A DNA stretch of 64,000 bases from Mauremys mutica. Lineage: Eukaryota; Chordata; Testudines; Geoemydidae. Below are positions 24,301 to 35,523 of the stretch, in pieces. Location: contig NC_059081.1 in assembly GCF_020497125.1 (NCBI RefSeq), positions 13,921,105-13,985,104 on the forward strand. Direction: 5' to 3'. Every line of letters starts with the position of its first letter. Within the stretch, counting starts at the first letter, position 1. The notes under the pieces were generated by a model. The model saw only the letters and a program-made list of their open reading frames with translations. It made no database searches and was not told where the DNA came from. The translations under genes were made by a program, and so were the position numbers.

Positions 24301-24995
24301 GGACAAATTTATAATGAGTCTTGTTTGGGCTGATTTCCATTGAATTCTGACATCCTGCTTGCAAGCCCTGGCTAGGAGGTGGGTGGTAGACTCTGGTTAG
24401 GTCCTTGCAGATAAATCTGTTTAATGACCTGTTGCAGTGCTCATCCTATTTCACAAAGGTTCAGTTTTAATACCCCCAAACACTGGAAGAGATTGCATGC
24501 TGCTCCGAACACTCCACTGTGCATCAGAATTTCCTGGCTGTGTACAGTGCACCATCACATGTGCGTGAACCCCAACTGGGGGCAGGAGGGGAAGAGAGAC
24601 TGACATTCAGCACTTATAGATAAATAAGTTTAGTTTAATTGTCATATTCTCAACTGGGTAAGGCAACTCAAGGCAAAAGTTATGCCACAAATATAGGCAT
24701 AACTCATGACCATTTCTGCATGCTACAGCTCCAAGCACTCTTCCAGCTGCAGAAGCTGGCAGCCATTTTGCATTGAGTTCTGAGCAGCCCAGTTACAAAG
24801 CAGCACACACCACAGGCCCTATCATGGAGATTTTCCATTAAGAAAACAAGAGCAAATGAACGTGAAATAAAAATAATTCAGATGTAAAGTATCTGTTGGC
24901 TCTTTTTGCCTAGAAGAAACACGCCATCAGTACAAGAAATATGAGCAGACAACCCCTATTCCCTGCCCCAAAGGGTTTACAATCTAGATTACAGC
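18380..24995. other. Long stretch with little recognisable content
   Basis: About 6.6 kb with no gene I can support. A few short repeat-like phrases occur ('ttgagcacccaacagtgaggcacc' in pieces at 19750-19780, a G11 run near 21401-21411, tttgtttgtttgtttt at 21648-21662). Longest frames (for example 23390-23785 and 22371-22733, both minus) resemble nothing known and lack conserved motifs. Confidence 0.5.
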
Positions 24996-24999
24996 TCTT

Positions 25000-25092
25000 T
25001 GGGGGCAGGGGCAGTCTATTTGGTTCTGTTTGTACAGCACCTAGCACAGTGGGGTCCTAGCTGCTACTATTATACAAACAAAAACCAATAAA
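25000..25092 (+). mobile_element. L2-type LINE 3' tail
   Basis: 'acagctctttgggggcaggg' followed by tgtttgtacagcacctagca and cagtggggtcctag repeats the 3' end of the L2 copy ending at 18.37 kb and finishes in an A-rich tail (aataaatacacagc). Only the 3' end is present. Confidence 0.6.
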
Positions 25093-25359
25093 TACACAGC
25101 TGCTAACACAACACAAAAGTGTTGCAGAAGCAAAGGGGTCTCCTGGCAACTGCCAGAGCCATACCCACAGAGGAGTACTCTGATTTCTTACAAGTGCGCT
25201 TCGCTTTTAATCACTCATCTCTTAAGTTTCAACTAGAGGTTTTCAAATACATTAGCATCACTTGCTCTCGCTGAGAGCAACTCCAAGGCAAGTCTAACAG
25301 TGAACTGATTTTTCAGGTATCAGAGTACAAAAAAACATGTTAAACAACTGCCTAGATTT

Positions 25360-26150
25360 AAGTGAAACATTCAGTACTGTCCTCTTTACCCTGCCTCCTG
25401 AGGACCCCTTCTCCGTGTCCCCTTTCTTCACCTCTTTTTCCGCTTTGCTCTGCCCACACTGAACTCACTCCAGCTTCCACTCTCACAGTGTGCTTGTCAC
25501 TGCAACGGCTCCCTCCTCTGCAAGGCCCCTCTCCCCACAGTCCTATCCCCTCTCAAGGGTTCTCCAGCTATCCCCCCCGTCATTCTCCTGTGTTGCACCT
25601 GTCCCACCACAAACTTGCCCAGCAAGCCATGCCCACGCCATGCTCCCACTGGGTCTGTCCCCTGCCTTTACCTGGCTCTGAGCTACGCAGACAGGGTGGA
25701 GACAGAAACAGCAGCATCTGCAGCTTATTCTCATGCCTGCCAAGCCAGGCTCCCCCTGCTCTGTGCTCAGAGCCAGCTGGTGTTTGGGTGGCCCAGCCAG
25801 GTGCGGAGCTCTGCAGTTCCAGGAAGAAGATTCAGCAGCAGCCTCCTCCTGCCTACTCAACAGGAGATCAGAGTGGCCCCAATTGGCAGTAGCCTTCAAT
25901 GCAGTTGCCTCCCCTCAGCCGAGCACCCCCTCCCCTCCACAGCTGAGGTGTGAGAGTAGATGAGAGTTCAGCTGAGCACAGCTGCAAAAAGCAGCAGCAG
26001 AAACCCACTTGTGCTTCCCATTCTGCAGCCTTGCTTTCCTCCCCTCCAGTCAGCTGAAAGTTGGAGGCTGAGGAATATTTGTTGTTTCTTCCCCAAGGCT
26101 GAAAGGGGAGGGGAGGTGCCCCTCCTCCTTCCTTTAAAATTACACCTAAT
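25360..26150. other. C/T-rich stretch, no supported gene
   Basis: A C- and CT-rich plus strand produces an accidental 176-codon frame (25362-25892) rich in Pro, Ser and Leu. It has no recognisable domain, no repeat in the protein and no splice context, and overlapping frames are open on both strands, as expected of low TA content. I treat it as non-coding. Confidence 0.5.
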
Positions 26151-26285
26151 TCACCTCTTTTGGAAAACTACAAACAAGAAAGATATAGGCCAGGTACAGC
26201 CTTGCAGTTACATTTTAAAACATATCACCCTGGATTTCTGCTCCCTGTCATAGCCCAAAAACAGCTTCCAGAAGCTTCTTCCTTA

Positions 26286-26387
26286 GGGCCTGATCCTGCA
26301 AAGACCTGGTCACCTCTTCTGATGTATAGAAAACCCTTAACTCTCACTGACTTCAGGTTGTGACTCAGCCCCTGCAGGATCTGGCCC
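26286..26387. repeat. Foldback MITE-like repeat with 15-bp terminal arms
   Basis: gggcctgatcctgca (26286-26300) is the inverse of tgcaggatctggccc (26373-26387) at 14 of 15 positions. The centre holds cactgacttcagg, a worn copy of the CATTGACTTCAATG core. It is the clearest example of terminal arms in this family. Confidence 0.65.
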
Positions 26388-27870
26388 TGAACAGGCCTGC
26401 ATACTCCTCGGTCTCCCTTTATGGAACCATGCAGTCATACACAACCCTGTATTGACCTTGGCTTGACCCCTTCACACTCCACACAGTTACTTAAACTTTG
26501 CAAAACATATTCTCTTCAATAAATATAATTAGTTTTTAAATTCTTTCATTCCACTACATGTTCAAACGAGGGGTTTCACAAATTATCTAGTCAGTAACTG
26601 GAATTTTGTCTATTATTATTTAAAAGGAAATGAGTACAATGAAGCAAGAAAAGTAATCAAAACAGTTTTATCAACTACACACGTGTAAAAGGGATAGTAC
26701 CTATTTTTAAAAAATAGATTTAAAAGATGTTACTATTCCATAGGGGAACCCCCCCCCAACAAATATGACCCCTCTCCTTCCAGTTTTATTGTCAGCTGAA
26801 TTTACCTAGGACCTTCAGTTCCACAGCACAGATCCCTGCCACTTGAACTCAGAATAACTCCATTAGCCAGTAGCAGTAGTAGACTGTTGTCTTCTATTGA
26901 ATCAAGTATCAGCAGGAAACATGATAATCCCTTTCCGAGTTGGTGACAATAAGATAACCCAAATATGTACTTTCTGTCTGGATAACTTTTATTTTAGATT
27001 AAAGAAACAAAGAAAGAACAAACCAATATAAAGTCACCATGCATCAACTCTCTGTATTCAGTGTTCTAGTTAGTATACCCAAGTGTAAAATTTGTTTCCA
27101 GATCTGAACTTCCCCAAGGTTGGGGATTGTGGTTTGAATTTGGTGTCCCAGTTCAGGCCAATTTCATTCTCTAGCTCTCTGGAAAGTATACCTAAACTCA
27201 ATACATTGCAAGAAAGATTATAAGGCATTTCTCTTAGATTTTTCTCCCCCAAATTTTCTTAAATAATACTGGAATGTTTAGGTAGAGCCTGCTCCAACAC
27301 TGACTAGCAATAATCAGATCACTCAAGAATTGGATCATCGCCAGGAAGAGCTCACCTCATGGTGTCTTAACTTAAATTTTGCAGGAAGAGTTTCCAATCC
27401 TGAACTGTAATATATGGGCATGAGTAAAATTCACAGAAGGGAAGGAAATATTGGCACCCAACTTCACAACTTGGACAGCACGATGACAAATAAAATCTCA
27501 TTTTCTGCAAATTGTACCCTACACAGATCCCCCACCCCTTTTAAATAAATGAGCTAATTAAACACCACTTACTTTTTCCGTAGCAAAATTACATGTCGAT
27601 TCTGGACATGTTCACATGTGCTTGACATATTTTGCATGTGTAATTTATGTAGCTCCCTAGCCTTAGGATAAAACACATGTGTTCCACACATGGCTGTGTA
27701 GTTCAGACTAGAAGTGATCCAAATAGATGAAAAGTAGTAGACTAGCTGCAAATGCAGGACTGGTTGTGAATCCTTTAAATATGACCGTAGTGAAAGCTAA
27801 CAGAAATTATATTGCTGTAACAGAGGACTCTATGGGTCAAATCCTGCAAAGACTTAAGAACACAGCTCCC

Positions 27871-27894
27871 GTGTGTGTGTGTGTGTGTGTGTGT
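27871..27894. repeat. (GT)12 microsatellite
   Basis: Twelve uninterrupted GT units followed by tatata. Likely length-polymorphic. Confidence 0.95.
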
Positions 27895-28460
27895 TATATA
27901 TTACATCAATGGAGTTGTTTAAGACCTGTTCTTTTCTGGGAAGAAGTCACACCTTCTACTCAGAGCTGCTTATCATATCAACAAATGGTTGGGTTCCCAC
28001 AGGCAGAACGATGTGGCAGAATCTGTGGCAAAACTGGCTGCTGTTTCCAATAGTAGCAGCCCTAAAACTACAAGGGAGTCGAGGGGAGATAGGAGCTTCT
28101 AGGCTGCTAAGGCATCTAATACTGGGGAATGTGCAGGAAACATGTTCCCCTGAAAACAAATGAAATCTGGGATAAGGAAGGACAATAGGACCTGGCCTTG
28201 GGGGAGACAAAGCTTGAAAGGCTGTTGGATGCAGGGAAGCTGGCCCTGAAAGCTGCCTCCTTATAAAGCAGCAAGTAGCAGCCTGCCTTCTGGCTGTGCG
28301 CTCAATGGTCCTTTGATTTGCTACAGACAGGGAAAGGTCACTGGCTCTCTCACCTGCTGTCAGGAGGGTTCTGAATCCTGTGTCCTGAGAGACAAGTGAA
28401 AAATCTCAGCAACTGTTCCCAACCAGCAGAAGTCAACAAGAAATGCTAGGAGAAGGCTAC

Positions 28461-28596
28461 GAGGAGTCCGGTGGCACCTTAAAGACAGATTTATTTGGGC
28501 ATAAGCTTTCGTGGGTAAAAAAAGAAGTGTTTTTTTACCCACAAAAGCTTATGTCCCAATAAATCTGCTAGTCTTTAAGGTGCCACCGGACTCCTC
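28461..28596. repeat. Long inverted repeat made of two facing repeat copies
   Basis: The left arm (28461-28520) begins gaggagtccggtggcacctt and the right arm (28531-28596) ends aaggtgccaccggactcctc. They pair along about 60 bases with few mismatches and a loop of roughly ten bases. The right copy continues beyond the arm (28597-28640, 'gtctaacacggctacc'), while the left does not, so this is a partial copy joined head-to-head to a longer one. The same repeat occurs singly at 16305-16400. Confidence 0.85.
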
Positions 28597-29674
28597 ATTG
28601 GGTTTGTGGGTACAGTCTAACACGGCTACCCCCTGGTACGTGACACCATGCAAGGAGAAGGCTGTAGGTAAATGCAGAAAGTCACTTTCTCCCTACAAGA
28701 GGAAGGGAACGGCACTTAGGACCATTAAACTATTTATGTCTAGAGAAAGAGAAGGGAGGACACTATACTCCTCACATAACAGTTTCCCCCTCAATTTGTT
28801 TAGTTTTTTTCTTCAACAAGAAGAGAGATTTCCAGTTTGGGCCAATTCAAGGATGTCCTCTTGTGCAGTGAGTCAGCACTTTCTTAGACATGCACTTTCT
28901 TAAACTCCCAGAAAGTGTGTTTGGGGTTGGTTCATGGAGTGGGGAAAAGATTAGGCGAGGTCTTTATTTTACTTGTCCCTGTTTTAAGTCTGCATTCCTC
29001 TGTTTTGACCTCCTACCTTAAGTTTTTATACCCTTGGGTCCCTGTGCCTATGCCCACCGAGTCATTACTGAAATCCTTGCTGTGCCAGCATGAAGGTTAA
29101 AATACAGGTATTTGGGTAAAGTCATTGTGAAGCTGCTGTTACAAATACGAAGGTACAGAAGTGATTATTGAAGGAGGCAAAGCTCCAGCACTCTTGCACC
29201 TGCCTGTATGCCTCCCTTGCGTGTACTTGTTTCAAGTGCCCTAAAGACCATTCCTGTTTTTAAACGCTTCTAAAGCATAAATTGTCACCTGCATAAGGTG
29301 AATATTTTCTCACTCTGGGTATGACTAATAAAGTGCCACATGGAAAGTTCAAAACATGAGCTCAAATTCCTTTTTAACATCTGGAGACTTATTTATGTAT
29401 TCTGCTTGCAGCGGAGTTATATCTATAAGATGCATGGGAAACTTTTGCAATACATCGCTCCAAACAGAGAAAAGAAAGAAAAAAGAAGTAAGAATCTATT
29501 AGAAAGAACAAATTATGCCAATTAATAACTGCAAAACTGAGAATACTTTACACTTATGTAGCACCATCAAGGCAAAGAAGCCAAAATACAATCCTTCACC
29601 TTTCACCTTCTCCCATGCAACTGTACTCCCATGCACAAAGAGCAGGACAAAGTGGGACTTGATCATAGATAAGG

Positions 29675-29850
29675 CTCTGTTTGTGTCACGGACGTCATGG
29701 AAGTCACAGAATCCCTGACTTCCAGAGACCTCTGTGACATTCTCTGCTTCAGCCTTAGTGGCTCCAGAGCTGGCAGCCAATGGGGCCCTGGCAGGATTCC
29801 AGCGACGGGCGACAGGAGGCCCCCTGCAAGGATCCAGGGATAGGTGACAG
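29675..29850. repeat. Dispersed repeat with 'gtcacggacgtcatggaagtcac' ends
   Basis: The phrases gtcacggacgtcatggaag and agtcacagaatccctgac, then cttccagagacctctgtgac, form overlapping inverted pieces. I recognise the style from turtle and bird genomes, but I cannot name the family or fix the ends. Confidence 0.35.
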
Positions 29851-30104
29851 ACTTCCTTCTCCCTTCAAAATACCCCCTCTGCAGTGTTTTCAGCGATAAT
29901 CCATCAAAAGGAGGAAATTTTTTGAGAGGCCAGGGCGAAACACCTCACTGGTTTCATACTGAACTATTTTTGGCTGCCCGGTGTGATCTGTCTGCTCTAT
30001 CTAGGTTATGCAGCCTTTAAACCTTTCCAGGCTAGGTCCGTATCTGACTCTGTGAAACACATAGCTGCATATGAATGCTTGGTGCCCCACAGATAGAAGA
30101 CCTG

Positions 30105-31535
30105 CCAACTCTTGTGAATTTATCCCGAGAGATGAGATTGATAAGTAAAATTAAGCCTCACTCATGATCTCACGATAGAACTCTCAAATCTCAGGAATTT
30201 ATTTTCAGTTCTGGGCAGACAGGTTCCTGCTGTCAGCCCCCGCGAGGTGGGGCTCCTGCTTTCATCCCCAGGCGGTGGGGCTCCCACTGTCAGCTCAGTG
30301 AGGAGGGCTCCTGCTGTCAGTCCAATGAGGAGCAGCTCCCACTGTCAGCCCCACGAGGAGGGGCTCCCGTTATCATCCCTGGGCAGTGGGGCTCCCACTG
30401 TCAGCTCCGCAAGGAGAGATCCTGCTATCATCCCCAGGTGGCCTGGTCCCGCTGTCAGCCCCGGGTGGCCAAGTTCCTGCTGTCATCTCTGAGAGGAGGG
30501 GTTCCCATCATCAGCCCCGGTTCGTCGGGCTCCCGTTGTCAGCCCCAATGAGGAGGGTCTCTTGCTGTCAGCTCTGGGCGGCCAGGCTCGGGCTGTCAGG
30601 TAAGCTTTTCTGCCCCTTTCCACATCACCCCACTGCCCTGTCTAAGCCCTCCATCCCCCACCTCTTCCCACTGCCCTGAGGTGCACATTGTTTTGGGGAG
30701 CCGCTTCAATACACTTCCTCTGACATGGCTGGACATTGCCTCCCTCAGCAACCGCTTGGAGCAGTGCTGCCTTGGTTTCTGAGCTTTCACCCACACCTCC
30801 TGCTCATTTCCCCACGGTTTTCCTTTCTGCGCTGGGCACAGCTGCTGCTGCTGATCAGGAGCAAGGGAGAGATCAGATTCCATCATCTTCCTCTGCATCA
30901 TCCACTCCTGAGTGAGGGCTTCTGGCAGGGGAGCAGTAGGTAGGAGGCAACAGTAGGGCCACAAAAGGTATGGAACATTCATTGACTTTTCGGGGGGGAG
31001 TAAAGTTGTGTGCAGCTCCATGCATGATGTTCCTCATCAGTGAGCAAATCTTTAATGTTCCTCATGTGGTTGTACCTTCCCCCCACCCCCACAACAAACA
31101 GTGGCAGGGGACCATTTTGGGGAGACTAGTGATTTTTTCTCACTGGTGCAAAATGTCCTACATGAAGCTGCATAAACTTTGGCAGCTATGGAAACAAGTG
31201 ACTGCCTTGGCCTGGGAGGGCAAGATATAGGGAGTGGTACCTGCAGGCCTTGCTCCATAACTGCATAAAGATAAGAGCTTTGCATTATTGTGAGAGCTCC
31301 TGCAGCAGGAGCCAAAATCCTCTTCCTTTCAATACACATGCAAGCATAGGCAGTACAGTGCTAGTCACACATACACTGGGAGGAGGCAGGGGGAGATGAA
31401 AAATCAGAAGGTGAGATAAAAAATATAATGATTTAATCTGGTATAACAATCTTATGATGTTTAGGCCAATCTCATGACTTTTTGGGTCTGACTCATGATT
31501 TATGAGCTGCTGGGGTTGGGAATCCTGCTATAGTT
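30105..31535. mobile_element. Possible DNA transposon remnant enclosing a minisatellite
   Basis: The left edge (acctgccaactcttgtgaatt, near 30101) and the right edge (tgatttatgagctgctgggg, near 31496-31516) look like opposite ends of one dispersed element, with 'ctcatgat' wording at both sides. The interior includes the 28-bp minisatellite and 'ataactgcataaagataaga' at 31258. The pairing of the two ends is inferred from style, and no target duplication was found. Confidence 0.35.
30210..30600. repeat. 28-bp minisatellite, about 14 units
   Basis: A recurring tcag/tcat anchor falls at 30233, 30262, 30290, 30317, 30345, 30373, 30401, 30428, 30455, 30483, 30511, 30539, 30568 and 30596, a spacing of 27 to 29 bases. 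The unit reads roughly gctcccactgtcagccccg plus about nine variable bases. Units differ at many positions, so it is old or fast-diverging. The period is not a multiple of three, which argues against a coding repeat. Confidence 0.9.
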
Positions 31536-31539
31536 AATG

Positions 31540-31715
31540 ATAATATATATTGGATCTAAGTTTCACAGCACTCCTCTAAGGCGAGAATGTTTATCCTCAT
31601 TGTAAAGTCAAGAAAAGAGATTAAATGATTTGCCTGAAGTCACGCAATGAGTCAGAGGCAGAACCAGGAACAGACTCAGGGCTGTCACCTACTCTAAGCA
31701 ATAGACAACACTGCC
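31540..31715 (-). mobile_element. MIR-type SINE fragment
   Basis: The antisense phrases ttatcctcattgtaaagtca, gatttgcctgaagtcacgca and gtcagaggcagaaccaggaa are the reverse complement of MIR core and flanking sequence. It starts within about ten bases of the right edge of the possible element at 30.1-31.5 kb. Confidence 0.6.
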
Positions 31716-32072
31716 TAACAGGCTATGTAAGATACAGATCTGTGCCACTGGGAATACGGTTCCTGGCAAATGTTACATGTTTATTCCATGCTCCCAGTAA
31801 TGTTGGCAGATCTTGTGTGTTAGTGTTTTAATATGAAGCTTATAAGAGTGGCCTGGCAAATTGACCTGTGGGTTCAGTTTTGCCAATCTAGGCCTGTGCA
31901 CATGTCTATGATCAAACAGTATTAGATAAGGTCTGCAAACCTCTCCTGCTGCTGCTGCTGAGCCCTTAAATTTCATAAAGAAGATCCTAGTGGTTTGATG
32001 GGGGGTTCGGGGTGCCCCTGTGAGCAGAGAGAGAGAATAGGGGTAGCGTGAAGTTAGGGACTGATATAAAGG

Positions 32073-32311
32073 AGGGGCTGTCCATACGGGGGTGCGGGGC
32101 CTGGGGCGGAAGTGTCTCTTCTGGGACCAATCGCAGCAGCCTGTGGGTCCCCCACAGCACGGGGCCCAGACAGGGGGGGCCCGGGCGGAAGTGACGGATT
32201 TGTCTCTTCTGGGACTGACCGCGCAGGCCAATTGCACCAGCCCATGGGCCCCCCCAAAGTGCAGAGCCCGGAGCAGTTGCCCCAATTCACCCTACCCAAG
32301 GGACGGCTCTG
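32073..32311. mobile_element. hAT-type MITE with 8-bp target duplication
   Basis: TATAAAGG at 32065-32072 and 32312-32319 flanks a 239-bp GC-rich element. The right tip read inward is CAGAGCCGTCCC; the left tip AGGGGCTGTCC matches it at 7 of 11 positions, so the ends have diverged. Inside, 'gcggaagtg...tctcttctgggac' occurs twice (about 32107 and 32191), a short internal tandem. It belongs to the same broad class as the MITEs at 17.35, 35.34, 36.77 and 52.53 kb. Confidence 0.8.
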
Positions 32312-32879
32312 TATAAAGGATTTAGAGTCAAAGAAATGAGTCAGACCACCTAAGAAAAAAATCACTAATATTACCAACTATTCAAAACCAAACATGAGGC
32401 CAAATTCTCTTCAAATGGGTTGCAAGAGTGTTGCCATTAAAATGTGACATACAAGAATAAGGCTGCTCTTGTCTTGGCCCCAGGCACCTGACGTGCGTCA
32501 GGGACACAAAAGGTTATGACTGTGATGGGAAATAAATGGAAATAAAATATAACAACCAGTGGCACAAATAATAAATGTTTTTTGTCGATTGGGAAACTGA
32601 GGCACAAAGAAATTTAGGCCAAAACTTTCAACCTTAGGCAACCTTCTGTTTATATTAAAAGTTGGGTGCCTACATTAATCCATAATTAAGAACTTAAATT
32701 AATGGCTTGATTTGCAGAGATGCGGAGCACTCACCCCATCTCCTCCCACTGACTGAGTGTTTTGATTGCTTATTACCTCTCAAAAATCAGGCCATCTATT
32801 TAGGTGGCCAGCTCCAGATTCAGGTGCCTAACTTCTAGTCACTCAAGCTTGAGGATGTCAGCCTTACTGAGCTGCCCAA

Positions 32880-32960
32880 GGTAGTACACAGGAAGTACAC
32901 AATAGAGCCAGGAACAGAACCAAGTCTTCGACTCCTACAATTGTATCTTAAGCAAAAGGA
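32880..32960 (-). mobile_element. Probable MIR-type SINE tail
   Basis: Wording such as agagccaggaacagaaccaa, followed by gtcttcgactcct, resembles the antisense 5' half of MIR SINEs. A matching 'gggaaactgaggcacaaaga' sits at 32590, so the copy may be split by about 250 bases of other sequence. Confidence 0.4.
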
Positions 32961-34379
32961 CACCCGTATTCCCTTCAAAATTTGAATCAGCTTTGAAGTC
33001 GTGGTAATGGTATATTTTGAATGAACATTCTTGTTGTGTAGCGTCCTTGACTATTCAATTGTTTTAAAATGCATCTGGGGCCACATTTTCAAGTACTCAA
33101 CACCTAAAATCAGATCCAGGTGTTCAAAAAGGCTCAGTTACCATTGGGACATAGCACCAAATGTTCAGAAGTGTTTAGCCCCCTGACATGATTGTGGCAG
33201 CTGAGTCCATGTGAAAATTCTGGTCTTGGTGGCTCTTTATTCTATTCCACTTTTTGTGCATCCTCCTATATCCCTCATTGCTCATTTATTTTACTTTAAC
33301 AGAAGTAAATAATACTTGAACAGAAGAAAATAAAGTGCAGAGATAATGCCAGTGAAGTCCATGAACCCACAAATGGGAACGAAGATTTGGACAGGAGACC
33401 ATCTTTGCAACATCCATGTCTTGCTCGGAGGCAGTGCTAGCCCATTGCGGGCCCTAAGCAGGAATATTCCCTCCCCAACACATACTAATAATTAATAGGG
33501 GACCCGCTTGAGCTGCTCAGGGCCATAAGCAATTGCTTAGTCTGCTTATGCCTAGCCCTGGCTCTGCTTGCTTTTCTTGGCTGCAGACATTTTTTTTTCT
33601 AACATGTCTGTTTTCACAGGTATCTTTAACTGGTCTTTGTCTATCTTGATACTTTGCTTCCATTTTCCACGGTGGCAGAGAGATTGAGACTGCTCCAGAA
33701 ATCTCAATTGTGACTCATCATCCTTTCAGGAATCCTTCCAGTGGATTATGGCAGAATATCAATTCAGAAAATCACTTGTAAAAAAATTGTCAGTGAAGAA
33801 GTGAGGAATAAATCCTGCTTGTCCTTCAGATAATCTAGTTGTTGTGCTGAATAATCCAAGTACTTTATCCATTGCCCGGCTGTAACCTGTGCTGCATTTA
33901 CTCTGGGTTCAGGGACTGCAGAAAATTTGTGATGTCAGTAGCACACAGAAGTATCCAGTGGGTTGAATTTTGCTGGAAAAATTCTCCTACCTTAGTCTTT
34001 TCCTTTGATTTGCCTCATTCATGATCCTGATGAGTATGTTTATGGTTTAGGGCAAAGGGCTTTATTGTGGACTTGAAAAGATGTCTTTGTCTCAGCTTCC
34101 AGTACCCAGATGCAAGAACAAACTCCTGACTATATTTTTCCTGACTGGTCAACTTTGTAAACAAAAATCAATTCTTTACAAAAAGAGAGTGCCAATTGAC
34201 TTCTCCCCAATGTTGAGAATGTCCTTTTTATGTCCGCTCCAGGGATCAATCCTGCAGAGTGCTGTGTACTCTCAACTTCCATTGAATTTCAATGGGATTA
34301 GTTATCTTAACTCCTGTAGTCTACTTTGAAAATCTCAGTCTATAAGTGTGGCAGAATCCCTGGAATCACAAAAAGCCTC

Positions 34380-34700
34380 CTAAATAGATTAATAGATTTT
34401 AAGGCCAGAAGGCCCCATTATGATAATCTAATCTGATTTCCTGCATAATACTGGCCAAAAACATCCCCCCACCTCCCCCGCCGCATCATGCAACTTCTGT
34501 CTGAGTTATAGAAGGATACTCAATCTTGCCATAAAGATGGAGACTCTACCTCCTCCCTAGGTAAATTGTTCCAGTGGTTAATTATCCTCACTGCTAAAAA
34601 ATGGCATCTTATTTCTAGTCTGAATTTGTCTAACCTCAGCTTCTAATCATTGAATCCCATTATGCCTTTTTCTGCTGTTTACTATCATAAATCTCTCCCC
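34380..34700 (-). mobile_element. CR1 LINE 3' fragment
   Basis: Read on the minus strand, the end is 'cataatggggccttctggcc' followed by ttaaaatctattaatct, the standard CR1 3' terminus. Upstream (to about 34700) lies worn ORF2 C-terminal sequence (matching cagtggttaattatcctcac at 34572). The 5' limit is unclear; the frame at 34647-34865 is not CR1 protein. Confidence 0.65.
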
Positions 34701-35342
34701 TATGTAGGTACTCTGAACCCTTTCCAATTTTTCAACATAAGCACTTGTCAACTTTCTTAGTAATCTCTTGCTGTTCCTCACTGGACAGAATATACCAAAT
34801 GAATTACAAAGGACTAGACTCTGATGACCAAAAAAATGTGCTCTGTTTTTAATAGGGTACATCATGAAAGTTATGAAGAGTATTTACTCCTCACTAACAG
34901 TGTTGCACACATTTAGATGAAATATTCTAAGTTGGGGCAATGTGCCTATAAAATTTAAATTGTGCCAAACTCATAATGGAAGAGAAAGTCCCTGGTTAGA
35001 TCTGATTAAGGACATTTTGTTCTAATGTCTTGGTGCTAAAAAAAAAAAAAGTCAGAATGCAGAAATGTTAATAGTGCTATGCTTGCATTAGGTCTTTGTT
35101 CTTCATAGGTCCTTATAGAACTGATTAAAGCTAATGGGTGTGCTAAGCACTGTGCTTTCAGGCAAGATGGAAGAAACAATTAAATGCCCCTTTGTGCAGT
35201 GATAGCTGAAACAACAGGAGGCTACTGCTCAAGGTAGTAGGTAAACAGAGCTAAACCATGTGGCCTGAGTGGTTTCCCCGGGAATGACTGCAACCACAGG
35301 GGCCAGGAGACTGACTGGTTCTGTATGTCTGTATGAGAGAGG

Positions 35343-35523
35343 CAGGGGCAGCTCTAGGGATTTTGCCGCCCCAAGGACGGCAGGCAGGCGTGCCTGCGGG
35401 AGGTCCTCCGAAGCCCGCATGACCAGCGGACCCTCCGCAGGCAAGCCGCCGAGGGCAGCCTGCCCCCCGCGGCTTGCCGCCCCAAGCACGTGCTTGGAGT
35501 GCTGGGGCCTGGAGCTGCCCCTG
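35343..35523. mobile_element. hAT-type MITE with 8-bp target duplication (one mismatch)
   Basis: The tips CAGGGGCAGCTCTAGGG and, read inward from the right, CAGGGGCAGCTCCAGGC are near-identical inverted repeats. Flanks are GAGAGAGG (35335-35342) and GAGAAAGG (35524-35531), an 8-bp duplication with one change. The 181-bp body is GC-rich and palindromic in parts (gcaggcaggcgtgcctgc). It is clearly the same family as 52526-52878. The apparent 96-codon frame at 35269-35559 only reads through this element. Confidence 0.88.

Noticed and set aside
25362..25892. 176-codon plus-strand open frame, the second longest in the window
   Set aside because: It comes from a C/T-rich, stop-poor stretch. The protein is rich in Pro, Ser and Leu without domains, and other frames are open in parallel on both strands.
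28360..28903. Two similar proteins starting MGKK...LPTKAY on opposite strands
   Set aside because: They translate the two arms of the inverted repeat at 28461-28596 and are not genes.
30210..30600. CRISPR-like array of 28-bp direct repeats
   Set aside because: Units follow each other without unique spacers and vary internally, and the setting is vertebrate. It is a minisatellite.
30596..31021. 141-codon minus-strand frame
   Set aside because: No domain, no repeat support and no homology I recognise. It lies next to the minisatellite in a mildly GC-rich patch.
33437..33560. Possible short MITE with cagtgctagc / gcctagccctg ends
   Set aside because: The ends match only weakly and the flanking eight bases do not agree.
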